From: an uncultured Verrucomicrobiota bacterium
GTDB taxonomy: Bacteria > Verrucomicrobiota > Verrucomicrobiia > Opitutales > Intestinicryptomonadaceae
Length of the DNA stretch: 33,607 bases
Direction: 5' to 3'
NCBI GenBank assembly: GCA_949287395.1
Contig: CASEFZ010000060.1
Span: forward strand, 1 to 33,607
The stretch's first letter is position 1, and every line of letters starts with the position of its first letter. The notes under the pieces are model-generated. The model was not told where the DNA came from. It did no database searches and worked only from the letters and a program-made list of their open reading frames with translations. Below are positions 7,321 to 15,462 of this stretch, in pieces. Made by a program: the position numbers and the translations under genes.

Positions 7321-8700
7321 AACTATGTGGTATGATATGGAAAAATTGCGCAGCACCTCAACAAGCATGTTTTTTGGATTCTTGCAAAAGTCGTCGTAAA
7401 CAGCTTTCAAATCTTTTGAATCGACCAGCTTTTTTCTGTTTATCGACATAATGATATCTCCCGCCTCTATGCCGGCCAAATCAAACGGGAACCCGCGGCG
7501 TATGCCTATAACCATCAACTTTGAGTCGGAGGTTATTTTTTCCTCGCGGGCAAAAGGCTTTGTTATTTCCCTCATGCCGACACCCCATTTTTCAAGGGCG
7601 TATTCGCGCCCGACGCGGCTTTCGAGCATTTCAGTCTTAGGGCTTTTCTTAAGCACTTTCCCGTCCCTGAGAATGTCCATATCAACTGCGGCCCCCAGCG
7701 GCAGCCGCGCGATGTAATCCATGATTGCGGGGAGCTGTTCGGGGAAGCGGCCGTCTATGTCGCGCCCGTTTATCTTTAGAACGATGTCTCCCGGCAATAT
7801 GCCCGCCGTGGCCGCAGGCGAACCGGCGTCCACATTTTTGACAAGCACCCCCTTATTCATATCTAAATCAAAGAACTTTTCCATGTCTTGGAGCGGCGCC
7901 GGAGTTATGCCCACATATGCCCTCACAACATTTCCGCCCCCGCCGAGGCGCTTGGCCACAACCTTCGCCACGCTTGACGGAACCGCAAAGCCAAGGTTGT
8001 TTGAATCGGCGTAGGCGCGCGTGTTTATTCCTATTACGTCCCCGTTGGGAAGCACAAGCGGCCCGCCGCTGTTGCCGGGATTTATCGCGGCGTCGGTTTG
8101 GATCCATGTGTTGAATATGCCCGTCTCGTATCCGCTGTTGAGGATTGTTCCCTCGAAAAATCTGCTTGTGTTTGAGACTATGCCGCGCGTGACGGTTCTC
8201 GCAAAACCGTGCGGGGTGCCGACGGCGTAGACTTCGTCTCCGGCCTTGAGCGCGTTGGAGTCGCCGAATTTTGCATGCGAAAACTTTATTCCGCGCTTTT
8301 GGAGATCTTCAGTGTCAAGCTTTATCACCGCCAGATCCGTCCAGTGGTCCCACCCTACGAACTTTGCCGGCACCTTTTCGAGGTTTGCAAGAGTGACAAC
8401 AAGCTTAACCGCATATTCGTTTACGACATGCGCATTTGTAAGCACCATACCGTCTTTGCCCATTATGACGCCTGAACCTATGGAGCGGTCTATCCTGTTG
8501 CCGCCGTCCTTCTGAGACTTCGTCCATACGTCTATTTTTACAACGCTGTCGAGAAGGTTTTGGAAGCCGCCCGAATAGTGGGAAGCTTCACCCATGGCAG
8601 GTGCGCTTTCCCGCGCGCCGTCCGGCGAAGCGCACGCCCCCGCCAGAAGCGCCGCCCCAAGAAGCGCCGGCAATAGAAAACTTTTCGATAGTGTTTGCAT
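7303..8700 (-). CDS. HtrA/Deg-like periplasmic serine protease with two PDZ domains
   Basis: The 465-residue protein belongs to the Deg/HtrA family of envelope quality-control proteases and chaperones. The trypsin-like triad is complete: His91 ('VLTNAHVV'), Asp122 ('WTDLAVIKLD') and Ser211 ('NPGNSGGPLV'). PDZ1 covers about residues 255-345 ('GILPGDIVLKINGRDIDG') and PDZ2 about 385-460 ('GIEAGDIIMSINRKKL'). The N-terminus is a signal peptide ending in LAGAC, with Cys23 as a possible lipid anchor, but the -3 residue is Ala, so this is a weak lipobox and signal peptidase I cleavage is also possible. The gene follows queF by 3 bp and is last in a three-gene minus-strand group. Orthology to DegP, DegQ or DegS in particular cannot be decided. 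Confidence 0.92.
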   Translation of the reverse strand: MQTLSKSFLLPALLGAALLAGACASPDGARESAPAMGEASHYSGGFQNLLDSVVKIDVWTKSQKDGGNRIDRSIGSGVIMGKDGMVLTNAHVVNEYAVKLVVTLANLEKVPAKFVGWDHWTDLAVIKLDTEDLQKRGIKFSHAKFGDSNALKAGDEVYAVGTPHGFARTVTRGIVSNTSRFFEGTILNSGYETGIFNTWIQTDAAINPGNSGGPLVLPNGDVIGINTRAYADSNNLGFAVPSSVAKVVAKRLGGGGNVVRAYVGITPAPLQDMEKFFDLDMNKGVLVKNVDAGSPAATAGILPGDIVLKINGRDIDGRFPEQLPAIMDYIARLPLGAAVDMDILRDGKVLKKSPKTEMLESRVGREYALEKWGVGMREITKPFAREEKITSDSKLMVIGIRRGFPFDLAGIEAGDIIMSINRKKLVDSKDLKAVYDDFCKNPKNMLVEVLRNFSISYHIVKPSEK

Positions 8701-8703
8701 GGT

Positions 8704-9123
8704 TTACATGCCGGGATTTTTCCCGTGCTCCGCCTCCACTGTTATGGCTATCCCGCCGCGGACGTTGAAGCTTCCGGTAACTTTGCACCACACGGGATTA
8801 AGCGCCGCAACAATATCGTCCAAAATCAGGTTTGTTAAATGTTCGTGGAAGCACCCCACGTTTCTGAAAGACCAAAGGTAAAGCTTCAATGACTTGCTTT
8901 CCACTATCTTTTCTCCGGGTATGTATTCTATCTTTAGCCTGGCAAAGTCGGGCTGGCCCGTTGCGGGGCACAGGCATGTAAACTCGTCAGCGTGCAGCGT
9001 GACCACATAGTTGCGCCCGCGGTTTTTATTTGGGAATGTTTCCAGTTTTTTGGAGGGCTTGTTCTTTTTTCCCGCCCCCAAAAGGGAAATTCCAGACAGA
9101 TCTTTTTTAGAGGTTTTTGGCAT
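8704..9123 (-). CDS. queF: NADPH-dependent 7-cyano-7-deazaguanine reductase (preQ0 reductase)
   Basis: QueF reduces the nitrile of preQ0 to the amine preQ1, a late step of queuosine tRNA modification. At 139 residues it matches the short, single-domain (B. subtilis YkvM) type. The thioimide-forming cysteine is Cys52 in 'FTCLCPATGQPDF', with the acid/base Asp59. The family motif 'ESKSLKLYLWSFRN' (residues 75-88) binds NADPH, and 'CFHEHLTN' follows. The gene is 13 bp downstream of a zinc-less dehydrogenase-type gene and 3 bp upstream of the protease gene, so the three are probably one transcript with no obvious functional link. No preQ1 riboswitch is possible in the short spacer before it. Confidence 0.95.
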   Translation of the reverse strand: MPKTSKKDLSGISLLGAGKKNKPSKKLETFPNKNRGRNYVVTLHADEFTCLCPATGQPDFARLKIEYIPGEKIVESKSLKLYLWSFRNVGCFHEHLTNLILDDIVAALNPVWCKVTGSFNVRGGIAITVEAEHGKNPGM

Positions 9124-9136
9124 GTTTGTAAAATGG

Positions 9137-10123
9137 CTAAAATGATATTAAAACTTTGCCGCGGCGCCCCGATTCCTCCGCCCTGGACAGGGCGGCCTTT
9201 ATTTGTGAAATGGGGAAAACGCTGTCGACCGGCGCCCTGAGCAGGCCCTTCCTAACAAGGTCGAATATTTGCGAAAAAACTTGCTGGGCGTCTTCGCGCT
9301 TGTGGGTTTTGCACCACTTGTCCCACCAAAAGCCGCGCAGGCGGAGGTCGTTGAAAATCAAAAAGCGCGTGGGGAAACGCACGGGAGTGCCAACCATTCC
9401 ACCAACAGTCACAACAGTGGCTGAGTCTCCCATCGCCTTTATCATGTTGGAAACGCTTTCACCGCCTATTTGGTTCAATCCAAGAAGGAGGCGCCCGCCT
9501 GTGACCTCTTTTATTTTCTTTGCATCGAAGGCGCTTTCGTCCACCACGATGTCGGCGCCCATGCCTTCAAGCTCTGGCCGCTTGGCTTCGGCGTTTCTTA
9601 GCATGTTGACAGTTCTTATCCCGCGCGCCTTGCACATCTGTATCATGAAGTACCCAAGGGCACTGCCGGCGCCGTTTTGTATGACCCAGTCGCCCTCGTG
9701 CAAGTCGGCAAACAGGTTCAAAATGCAATGTGCTGTGGGCGGATTTATGAAGGACATTGCGCACATGTCCAACGGAAGGTCTGGCGGCACCACAACCAAG
9801 TTTTCCGCCGGGCAGTTTTGGTACTGGGCCCAAACTCCGTTTTCTTCGGGTATCCTAACGCGCACTCCGGGCTTAGCAAAATCGGGAACGTCCTCTCCGG
9901 CGGCGACGATCTCCCCAACGCCCTCCCGCCCGGCAACCGCGGGCAACTGGCGCAGCCTGCCGTAAGAGCCGCCTACCATTCCAAGATCGGACGGGTTTAT
10001 GGAGGCGCGCAACAGCTTAATTGTCACTTCCGCTCTCTTTGGAGAGGGCACATCAATTTCCGTCGGGTTTACAACTTCCGACGCCTTTCCGTAGTTTTCG
10101 TATACTGCCGCGATGCTTTTCAT
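9137..10123 (-). CDS. MDR-superfamily reductase similar to 2-enoyl thioester reductase (MECR/ETR)
   Basis: The 328-residue medium-chain dehydrogenase/reductase resembles mitochondrial MECR/Etr1 from end to end. Shared features are 'INPSDLGMVGGSYGRL', 'LPAVAGREGVGEIVAAG', 'FINPPTAHCIL', the nucleotide-binding 'GDWVIQNGAGSALGYFMIQM' and the late 'FNDLRLRGFWWDKW'. Those enzymes reduce trans-2-enoyl-CoA or -ACP with NADPH in fatty acid synthesis. No structural or catalytic zinc cysteines of alcohol dehydrogenases are seen, in line with that group. I prefer ATG 10123; a TTG at 10135 would add four residues. The gene leads the minus-strand group with queF and the protease, and is transcribed away from the M3 peptidase gene. 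Substrate is inference; quinone oxidoreductase-type activity is an alternative. Confidence 0.8.
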   Translation of the reverse strand: MKSIAAVYENYGKASEVVNPTEIDVPSPKRAEVTIKLLRASINPSDLGMVGGSYGRLRQLPAVAGREGVGEIVAAGEDVPDFAKPGVRVRIPEENGVWAQYQNCPAENLVVVPPDLPLDMCAMSFINPPTAHCILNLFADLHEGDWVIQNGAGSALGYFMIQMCKARGIRTVNMLRNAEAKRPELEGMGADIVVDESAFDAKKIKEVTGGRLLLGLNQIGGESVSNMIKAMGDSATVVTVGGMVGTPVRFPTRFLIFNDLRLRGFWWDKWCKTHKREDAQQVFSQIFDLVRKGLLRAPVDSVFPISQIKAALSRAEESGRRGKVLISF

Positions 10124-10153
10124 AGTTGCCGACAATTATCTTTCCAAATATTT

Positions 10154-10185
10154 CCAAAATGCAACACTAATGAGTTTCATTTTGG
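10154..10185. promoter_or_regulatory. Inverted repeat in a divergent intergenic region
   Basis: CCAAAATG (10154-10161) and CATTTTGG (10178-10185) form an 8-bp inverted repeat with centres 24 bp apart, between the divergent MDR and M3 peptidase genes. This geometry would suit a dimeric regulator controlling both genes, but no promoter boxes or regulator can be tied to it. Confidence 0.3.
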
Positions 10186-10287
10186 CGCTTTTGAAGCGTG
10201 GTTCCGTCGGAATGTTTTGGCGGTGGGCGCAGCAAGCGGAATTAGTTTTGTGTTGCCTTTTGGGGGCCTTGGGTTGAGTTTAGCGCA

Positions 10288-12333
10288 ATGAAAAAATTTT
10301 CTGTCAGTGTTGAAGAGAAGATTTCGTTTCTTCAGGATAAATTCCCACCGGATTGGCGCGCGATGAATCCGGCGGACGCGGGGCGCAATGTGGACGAGGC
10401 AATAAGAGTTGCCTCGGAGAGGATCAACTTCATCAGAAACATTCCCGATTCGGAAGTGACTTTTGAAAACACTGTGCGCGCGTACGACCGCTCCACACTG
10501 GAACTCGACAGAGTGTGGAATTGGATAGAGCACCTTCAAAGTGTGTCCGATTCCCCACAGTTGCGCGCGGCCATAGAGGAGCAGACCGATAAGGTGGTCA
10601 ATTTTTATACGTCCATAGAGGTGGACTCTGTCCTCTACGGGAAAATGAAACATTTTTCCGCTCTCCAAGAGGCCGAAAACCTGCCGCCGCACGCAAAAAA
10701 ACTCTTGGAGGAAACACTGCTTGACTTCCGCTTCGGCGGGGCAGATCTCCCCGACGACAAAAAGGCCGAGTTGGCGAAAATTGAGGCCGCACTTTCCTCA
10801 AAGACCAGAAAGTTTTCCGAGAACGTCCTTGACGCTACCCACTCCTTTGAAATGCACATAACCGACCCTGCGGAGTTGTCCGGCCTGCCCGAGTCCGCAA
10901 TAGACATAGCCTCGAAAAAAGCGCTATTGAAAGGGAAGGACGGTTGGATATTCACTCTCGAACAGCCGTCGTATGTCCCCTTTATGACCTATTCCGAAAA
11001 CGCGCCCCGCAGGGAAGAAATGTGGCGCGCATTTTCCTCCGTGGGCGCCGAGGGAAAATTTTCCAACTGGGAGCTTATGCGCCGCATTGTAGAGCTTCGC
11101 GCAAAAAAGGCGCGCCTGCTGGGGTACGAGAATTTTGCCGACATGGTTCTCTCGCGCAGAATGGCAAAGAACGGCCGAACGGCAGACGCGTTTATTTCAA
11201 AGCTCCACGACAGGCTGAAATCTTGTTTCGACTCAGAGTGGAAGGAGCTTTCAGACTTTGCGCAGTCCCTCTCCATGACTGAAAACGGCCTCATAAGGCC
11301 GTTTGATTGCGCGTATCTTTCGGAAAAGCTGCGGCGCCGCAAGTATGATTTCGACGGCGAGCTTTTGCGCCCGTATTTTCCCCTTGGAGACGTTGTCGAC
11401 GGCATGTTTAAAATATGCCAAAAGTTGTTTGGCATAAGGATACAGAGGCGCTCCGGCCCTGCCGAAGCATGGAACGACGCCGTTGGGGCCTACGAGCTTT
11501 TTGATTCCTCCGGAAAACTTTTGGGCATTTTTTATGCAGATTTTTTTCCGCGCCCAGGCAAGCGTTCCGGCGCTTGGATGAATCTTCTTGCCCCAGCGCT
11601 CGACGGCAGGCCCGCGCTTGGCGTAATCGCCGCAAATGTGGCGGAGCCCACTGCCGAGAAACCGGCCCTGTTAAACCACGACGAAGTTCAAACTCTATTC
11701 CACGAGTTTGGGCACCTTATCCACTTCTTCATGATGGATTCCGAGGAAATAGGCCTCAGGGACGTCGCCTGGGATTTTGTCGAACTGCCTTCCCAAATCA
11801 TGGAGAACTGGACTCTCTACAAGCAGTGCCTCGACCTATTTGCGCGCAATTACAAAGATGCTTCCCCCATTCCCGAAGATCTTTTTGCGCGTTTTGACCG
11901 CGCGCGGAAGTTTATGGGCGCAACCGCCGCAATGCGCCAGCTCTCCTTTGCCCACATAGATTTGGCCATTCACCTGAATCCGTCGAAGTTTTTGTCGGGC
12001 GATTTTGAGCGCGTTGCGCGCGCGGAACTTGAGGGGTACACCCATAAGTATTCGCGGGAAGTCCCCACCATATTGCCGCGCTTTACCCACCTGTTCGGAG
12101 ACAGCGTGGGATATGCCGCCGGATACTATTCGTACAAATGGGCCGAGGCGCTCGATGCCGACGCCTTTACAAGATTTCAGAAAGAGGGAATCTTGAATGG
12201 ACAAACCGGCGCGGAATTTGCGGAAAAAATTCTGAGAGTGGGATCTTCCGTGCCACCCGATGTGGCGTTTAGAAATTTTATGGGGCGAGACCCCGATGTC
12301 GAGGCGCTAATCCAAAGAACCGTCCAACAGTAG
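10288..12333 (+). CDS. M3-family zinc oligopeptidase (oligopeptidase A / Dcp type)
   Basis: This 681-residue cytoplasmic metallopeptidase should trim peptides left by protein and signal-peptide degradation. The zinc motif is 'TLFHEFGHLIHFF', with His472, Glu473 and His476, and the third ligand Glu is probably Glu499 in 'FVELPSQIMENW'. The long helical N-terminal half (about 1-300) and C-terminal 'AGYYSYKWAEALDADAF' with Tyr/His substrate contacts are typical of thimet oligopeptidase, OpdA (PrlC) and Dcp. Length matches OpdA (about 680). The ATG at 10288 has no Shine-Dalgarno sequence. It is monocistronic by context. Whether it is an endopeptidase (OpdA) or a dipeptidyl carboxypeptidase (Dcp) cannot be settled here. 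Confidence 0.94.
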   Translation: MKKFSVSVEEKISFLQDKFPPDWRAMNPADAGRNVDEAIRVASERINFIRNIPDSEVTFENTVRAYDRSTLELDRVWNWIEHLQSVSDSPQLRAAIEEQTDKVVNFYTSIEVDSVLYGKMKHFSALQEAENLPPHAKKLLEETLLDFRFGGADLPDDKKAELAKIEAALSSKTRKFSENVLDATHSFEMHITDPAELSGLPESAIDIASKKALLKGKDGWIFTLEQPSYVPFMTYSENAPRREEMWRAFSSVGAEGKFSNWELMRRIVELRAKKARLLGYENFADMVLSRRMAKNGRTADAFISKLHDRLKSCFDSEWKELSDFAQSLSMTENGLIRPFDCAYLSEKLRRRKYDFDGELLRPYFPLGDVVDGMFKICQKLFGIRIQRRSGPAEAWNDAVGAYELFDSSGKLLGIFYADFFPRPGKRSGAWMNLLAPALDGRPALGVIAANVAEPTAEKPALLNHDEVQTLFHEFGHLIHFFMMDSEEIGLRDVAWDFVELPSQIMENWTLYKQCLDLFARNYKDASPIPEDLFARFDRARKFMGATAAMRQLSFAHIDLAIHLNPSKFLSGDFERVARAELEGYTHKYSREVPTILPRFTHLFGDSVGYAAGYYSYKWAEALDADAFTRFQKEGILNGQTGAEFAEKILRVGSSVPPDVAFRNFMGRDPDVEALIQRTVQQ

Positions 12334-12430
12334 AGCCGCGCCATGCCGCGCGCAAAAATAAACCCGTTCCCAAGCGGGAGATCGGTATTGGCAAGCCCGA
12401 TTGCCGGATTCTCACTATTTCCAGCTTCCC

Positions 12431-12462
12431 GAAAAAAGCCTTGCGGAAGTAATCCGCAAGGC
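12431..12462 (-). terminator. Rho-independent terminator of the sigma/anti-sigma operon
   Basis: A perfect 10-bp stem (GCCTTGCGGA at 12438-12447 and TCCGCAAGGC at 12453-12462) with a 5-nt loop is followed on the minus strand by six T. It lies 79 bp after the stop of the last minus-strand gene. On the plus strand there is no T run, so it does not serve the M3 peptidase gene. Confidence 0.88.
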
Positions 12463-12540
12463 CCGCTACTCTACTCATCTTTATATACGGACACGCTCCG
12501 CGCAAACCCCGCCAAGGCATTCAACCCAGCACAGAAGCGC

Positions 12541-12993
12541 CTAAAAAGCTGGGGAATTCGACGTCGCGAGTCCGCTTGATACATACCGCACAGTTCCCTG
12601 CGCGGAGAAATTCATCGGTGCGGCCACGGGGGACTCCCCCGAGTGCTCCTTCGCCGCCAGCACATTGTTTGCAAAACTTTGCTCTATCCCCGGAAGGGGC
12701 GTTGCAGTTGCAAGCCCGGAATCGTCCACAAAAAGATCTTCCGCGCCGCCCATAAAATCTATATGGGGAGCCACCGCCGCCGCAAAGAGCGCAAACGCCG
12801 CCGCTGAAGCGTATGCAAAACGCCTTCCTATAAGAGAAAACACACTTCCACGCTCGCGCGTCTCGCCAAGCAGGCGGCAAAGCATTTTGCGCTTAAGCTC
12901 CTCGTCAAATTTAGACCATTCGGCCTCGCTGGGGCGCTCCAGACGCTTCAGCTTCAACAGGTCTTCAAGCTTTGGTTTGTTCCCTGAACTCAT
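12541..12993 (-). CDS. Putative single-pass membrane anti-sigma factor
   Basis: The 150-residue protein is not recognised by family motif. It has a charged, helical N-terminal part (about 1-45, rich in Lys, Glu and Leu), one hydrophobic segment at about 58-77 ('FAYASAAAFALFAAAVAP') and a polar C-terminal tail of about 70 residues that would be periplasmic. That layout, and its place 33 bp downstream of an ECF sigma gene in the same operon, is typical of anti-sigma factors that hold the sigma factor at the membrane. There is no HxxxCxxC zinc motif. The function rests on position and topology only. Confidence 0.55.
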   Translation of the reverse strand: MSSGNKPKLEDLLKLKRLERPSEAEWSKFDEELKRKMLCRLLGETRERGSVFSLIGRRFAYASAAAFALFAAAVAPHIDFMGGAEDLFVDDSGLATATPLPGIEQSFANNVLAAKEHSGESPVAAPMNFSAQGTVRYVSSGLATSNSPAF

Positions 12994-13026
12994 AATCGCA
13001 TTTGCAATTTACCAATTTGCTTCCCG

Positions 13027-13656
13027 TCAAGATTCCAAATACGCGCCAAGCATAGATTGCAACTGCTGCTTGGCGTAGTGCAGCCGCGTTCTCACAGTGG
13101 CGGGGCTTGTGTCGGTTATCTCGGCTATTTCCTCGTGACTGAGCCCCTCTATCTCATGCAAGACCACAACCGTTCTGTGCTTTATAGACAAGCTTTGCAA
13201 AGATTCGTTCAATTTTTCTCTCAATTCTTTAAGAGCCAAGCTTTTTGAACCCCCAAATTCCGTAGACAGCTTTTCCAATACGTCGTCCGGGGCAAGCTCT
13301 TCGTCGGCGTTTTCAAAGCTGAAAAACCGGCGCAGCCGCGACCTCTTTAAAAACGTTATTCCCTTGTTTATTGCTATGCGGTATATCCACGTGTAAAAGG
13401 CGCTGTTGCCGCGGAACGAAGCTATGCTTGTAAAGGCCTTTATGAACGCGTCTTGAACTATGTCCATGGCGTCTTCCCTGTTGCCGAGCATATTGTACAC
13501 CGCCGAAAAAAGGCGCTCTCTGTATTTGCGGGTAAGCACGTCGAATGCGGCCATATCGCCTCCTTTGACGCGCTCAACAAGAACTGCGTCGGCGTCTTGG
13601 GTTGCGGTTTCCAGGCCTTCCGCCTTTATGACCGCCTCTGTGCGCGCAACACCCAT
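13027..13656 (-). CDS. ECF-type RNA polymerase sigma factor (RpoE/SigW-like)
   Basis: The 209-residue protein has sigma region 2 (about residues 28-105; 'DVLTRKYRERLFSAVYNML', 'DIVQDAFIKAF', 'FYTWIYRIAINKG') and region 4 (about 150-205; 'LSIKHRTVVVLHEIEGLSHE' and the helix-turn-helix 'TDTSPATVRTRLHYAKQQL'), with no region 3, as in group 4 sigma factors. It directs RNA polymerase to a specialised regulon, often for envelope stress. The first 25 residues are an extra acidic lead, with a short AGAG stretch but no strong ribosome binding site before ATG 13656. It is followed by a membrane protein gene that is a plausible anti-sigma partner, then a terminator. The signal and regulon are unknown. 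Confidence 0.94.
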   Translation of the reverse strand: MGVARTEAVIKAEGLETATQDADAVLVERVKGGDMAAFDVLTRKYRERLFSAVYNMLGNREDAMDIVQDAFIKAFTSIASFRGNSAFYTWIYRIAINKGITFLKRSRLRRFFSFENADEELAPDDVLEKLSTEFGGSKSLALKELREKLNESLQSLSIKHRTVVVLHEIEGLSHEEIAEITDTSPATVRTRLHYAKQQLQSMLGAYLES

Positions 13657-13950
13657 TGTATATACTCTCTAACTGTCCATTCTCTAATTTATTTTATCGG
13701 GTGCTTTCAAGCAAAATAAAAGCCGGACTTTTGGCTAAAACTTTCTTCCAAGTTCTTTCGGCCTTTTGCGCGCCTCCGACGCGCGGCGCATATCCCCATC
13801 GGGAATGCGCCTGAAGTTGCTTCCATGCCCGCATATTTAGACTGCGTTTGGTCCCGCTTGTTCATTGCTCTATTGCCATTGCTTAAATACCGGCGCTAAC
13901 TTCTTGGAATTGCACTTTATGCGCGTGTGTGCCAAATGTACGTACCCACA
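13657..13950. other. Intergenic stretch upstream of the sigma-factor operon
   Basis: These 294 bp lie between the sigma-factor start and the terminator of the lipoprotein gene, both on the minus strand. The promoter of the sigma operon should be at the left end, where the sequence is A/T-rich (TATATACAAT immediately before the start codon on the minus strand). I see no gene here. Confidence 0.4.
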
Positions 13951-13989
13951 AGAAACGCGCCGCCCCAAGAACGGGTGCGGCGCGCTTCT
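13951..13989 (-). terminator. Hairpin terminator of the lipoprotein gene
   Basis: On the minus strand a G/C-rich stem (CGCGCCGC paired with GCGGCGCG, extended by CCC/GGG and by flanking AGAAG/TTTCT bases) ends in a short T-rich tail, 20 bp after the lipoprotein stop codon. The T run is broken, so strength is uncertain, but the stem is very stable. Confidence 0.7.
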
Positions 13990-14009
13990 TAGTTTAAAGG
14001 TCTTGCAAG

Positions 14010-14501
14010 TTAGAAGAGCGAGGAGTCTTTCTTATAGACCACGTCGTACCGCGCACCCGCAGAGGTGAAAGCCGCATAGGCCTTTTGTATCGCCGCATTG
14101 GCCGCATCTATCTCTGCAGACATTGCCGGCCACTGTTTTTTGAGCTCCACAATGCTCTTGTTGGGATCGTCAGAATAGCCCTTCATGAATTTTTCCATGT
14201 CGTCGGTGGCCTTCTGCATATTGGAGTCATACATTTTTTTCTCCACGGCAGCCATCTTTTCCCACGCCTTTATATTTTCGGCGTAGGCATCGGCAAAGGG
14301 AGCCGGGCAACCAGTCAGCCTAATCGACTGCAACTTTGCCACAACTTCCGCTGCGCTGCGTGAATTGTTGCATATTTTGGCGTCGAGCGCGTAAACCGAC
14401 TTTATCGCCATCTGCTCCGGGGTTTCCTGTGGGGTTGATTCGCACGCGGTAAGCGCAAAAGCCGCCACAAGCGCGCACACGAGATATTTTATTCTTTTCA
14501 T
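14010..14501 (-). CDS. Small predicted lipoprotein, helical
   Basis: The 163-residue protein starts with a lipoprotein signal, MKRIKYLVCALVAAFALTAC, with a lipobox LTAC and Cys20 as the anchor. The rest is predicted to be mostly helical and charged, with one further cysteine pair (in 'AKICNNS' and 'LTGCPAP') that could form a disulfide. I do not recognise the family. The ATG at 14501 is favoured because it begins the signal peptide; the longer in-frame extension has no coding character. It is a single gene with its own terminator. A periplasmic or outer-membrane location is inferred from the signal. Confidence 0.8.
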   Translation of the reverse strand: MKRIKYLVCALVAAFALTACESTPQETPEQMAIKSVYALDAKICNNSRSAAEVVAKLQSIRLTGCPAPFADAYAENIKAWEKMAAVEKKMYDSNMQKATDDMEKFMKGYSDDPNKSIVELKKQWPAMSAEIDAANAAIQKAYAAFTSAGARYDVVYKKDSSLF

Positions 14502-14862
14502 AACAGTTGTTTTATCGGACAGATTCTCCGAAAGTATGTTCCTTGTGTCAATCCATTTGTTCCGTGCGTCCCGTCCTGCAAGCGGACCTAAACGCCTCTT
14601 TTGCCGGCCCAAAGTTTTCTGGAAAATTGGCAATGTTTTGGAATAATTCCTATATAAGTCGTAATTTTTTGCCGTTTGCAAAGCGGCATATGCGTTTTTT
14701 TTGGTGGGCGGCATTGTCCCTGTGGCAAAAAGAGCGGCGCCGAAGCGGAATCTGCCGGGCGGCATAACTTTCTTGTTGCGCCGCAAAATTTTTCCGGGAA
14801 CGGCAAGTGGCATTTTTTTGGGTTGTAGGGGACGAAAAAATCTTTCTAATAGAAAAGATATT
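14502..14862. other. Divergent intergenic region
   Basis: These 361 bp separate the minus-strand lipoprotein gene from plus-strand leuD and must hold both promoters. An A/T-rich imperfect hairpin (ATCTTTCTAATAGAAAAGAT, 14840-14859) sits just before the leuD start, where it could cover the ribosome binding site. No leucine leader peptide or T-box is recognisable. Confidence 0.4.
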
Positions 14863-15462
14863 ATGGCATTGGAGAAAATAGCGAAAGTTAGTGGCAAAGG
14901 GGTTTTCGTTCCCGGAAACGACATAGATACCGACCGCATAATTCCGGCGCGCTTTATGGTGTGTGTGACTTTTGAGGGCCTCGGCAAGTATGCCTTTTAT
15001 GACGAGAGGAAAAATGCGGACGGCTCCGACAAGGTTCATCCGCTGACCGATCCGCGCAGGAAAGGCGCGTCGGTGCTGCTTTCCGGAAAGAATTTCGGTT
15101 GCGGGTCTTCAAGGGAGCATGCGCCGCAGTCTCTGTGGCACTACGGCTTTAGGGCCATAGTTGCGGAAAACTTTGCGGAGATATTTTTCGGGAATTCGAC
15201 AACCCTGGGTATGCCCTGCGTTTGCGCGTCGAAGGGCGATATTGCGGCGGTTGCGGCGGTTTTGGACGGAAATCCGGACGCCCCGGTTGAGATAGATTTG
15301 GAAAATATGCGCATAAGCTGCGGAGATTTCTCGTGCCCCTGCGCGATGCCGGAAAACGCCCGCAATGCGCTTGTGTCCGGCACTTGGGATCCCATCGCCC
15401 AGCTTTTGGATTCCGCCGAGCAGACGGAGAAAACCGCGTCGAAGCTTCCTTATTTCAAATGA
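14863..15462 (+). CDS. leuD: 3-isopropylmalate dehydratase small subunit
   Basis: LeuD is the swivelling domain-4 subunit of isopropylmalate isomerase, which with LeuC converts 2- to 3-isopropylmalate in leucine synthesis. The 199-residue protein shows 'VFVPGNDIDTDRIIPARFM', the substrate-binding 'NFGCGSSREHAPQSL' and 'IVAENFAEIFFGNSTTLGMP', all typical. ATG 14863 gives the standard N-terminus; the frame continues upstream without coding character. LeuC is not in the window. The stop overlaps the start of the next gene (ATGA at 15459-15462), so it is co-translated with a TolQ/ExbB gene, an unrelated partner. The fold belongs to the aconitase family, and the short length rules out a fused enzyme. 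Confidence 0.95.
   Translation: MALEKIAKVSGKGVFVPGNDIDTDRIIPARFMVCVTFEGLGKYAFYDERKNADGSDKVHPLTDPRRKGASVLLSGKNFGCGSSREHAPQSLWHYGFRAIVAENFAEIFFGNSTTLGMPCVCASKGDIAAVAAVLDGNPDAPVEIDLENMRISCGDFSCPCAMPENARNALVSGTWDPIAQLLDSAEQTEKTASKLPYFK

Noticed and set aside
9156..9965. Plus-strand frame of 269 codons opposite the MDR gene
   Set aside because: Antisense to a well-supported protein; composition is Pro/Ser/Arg-rich without motifs.
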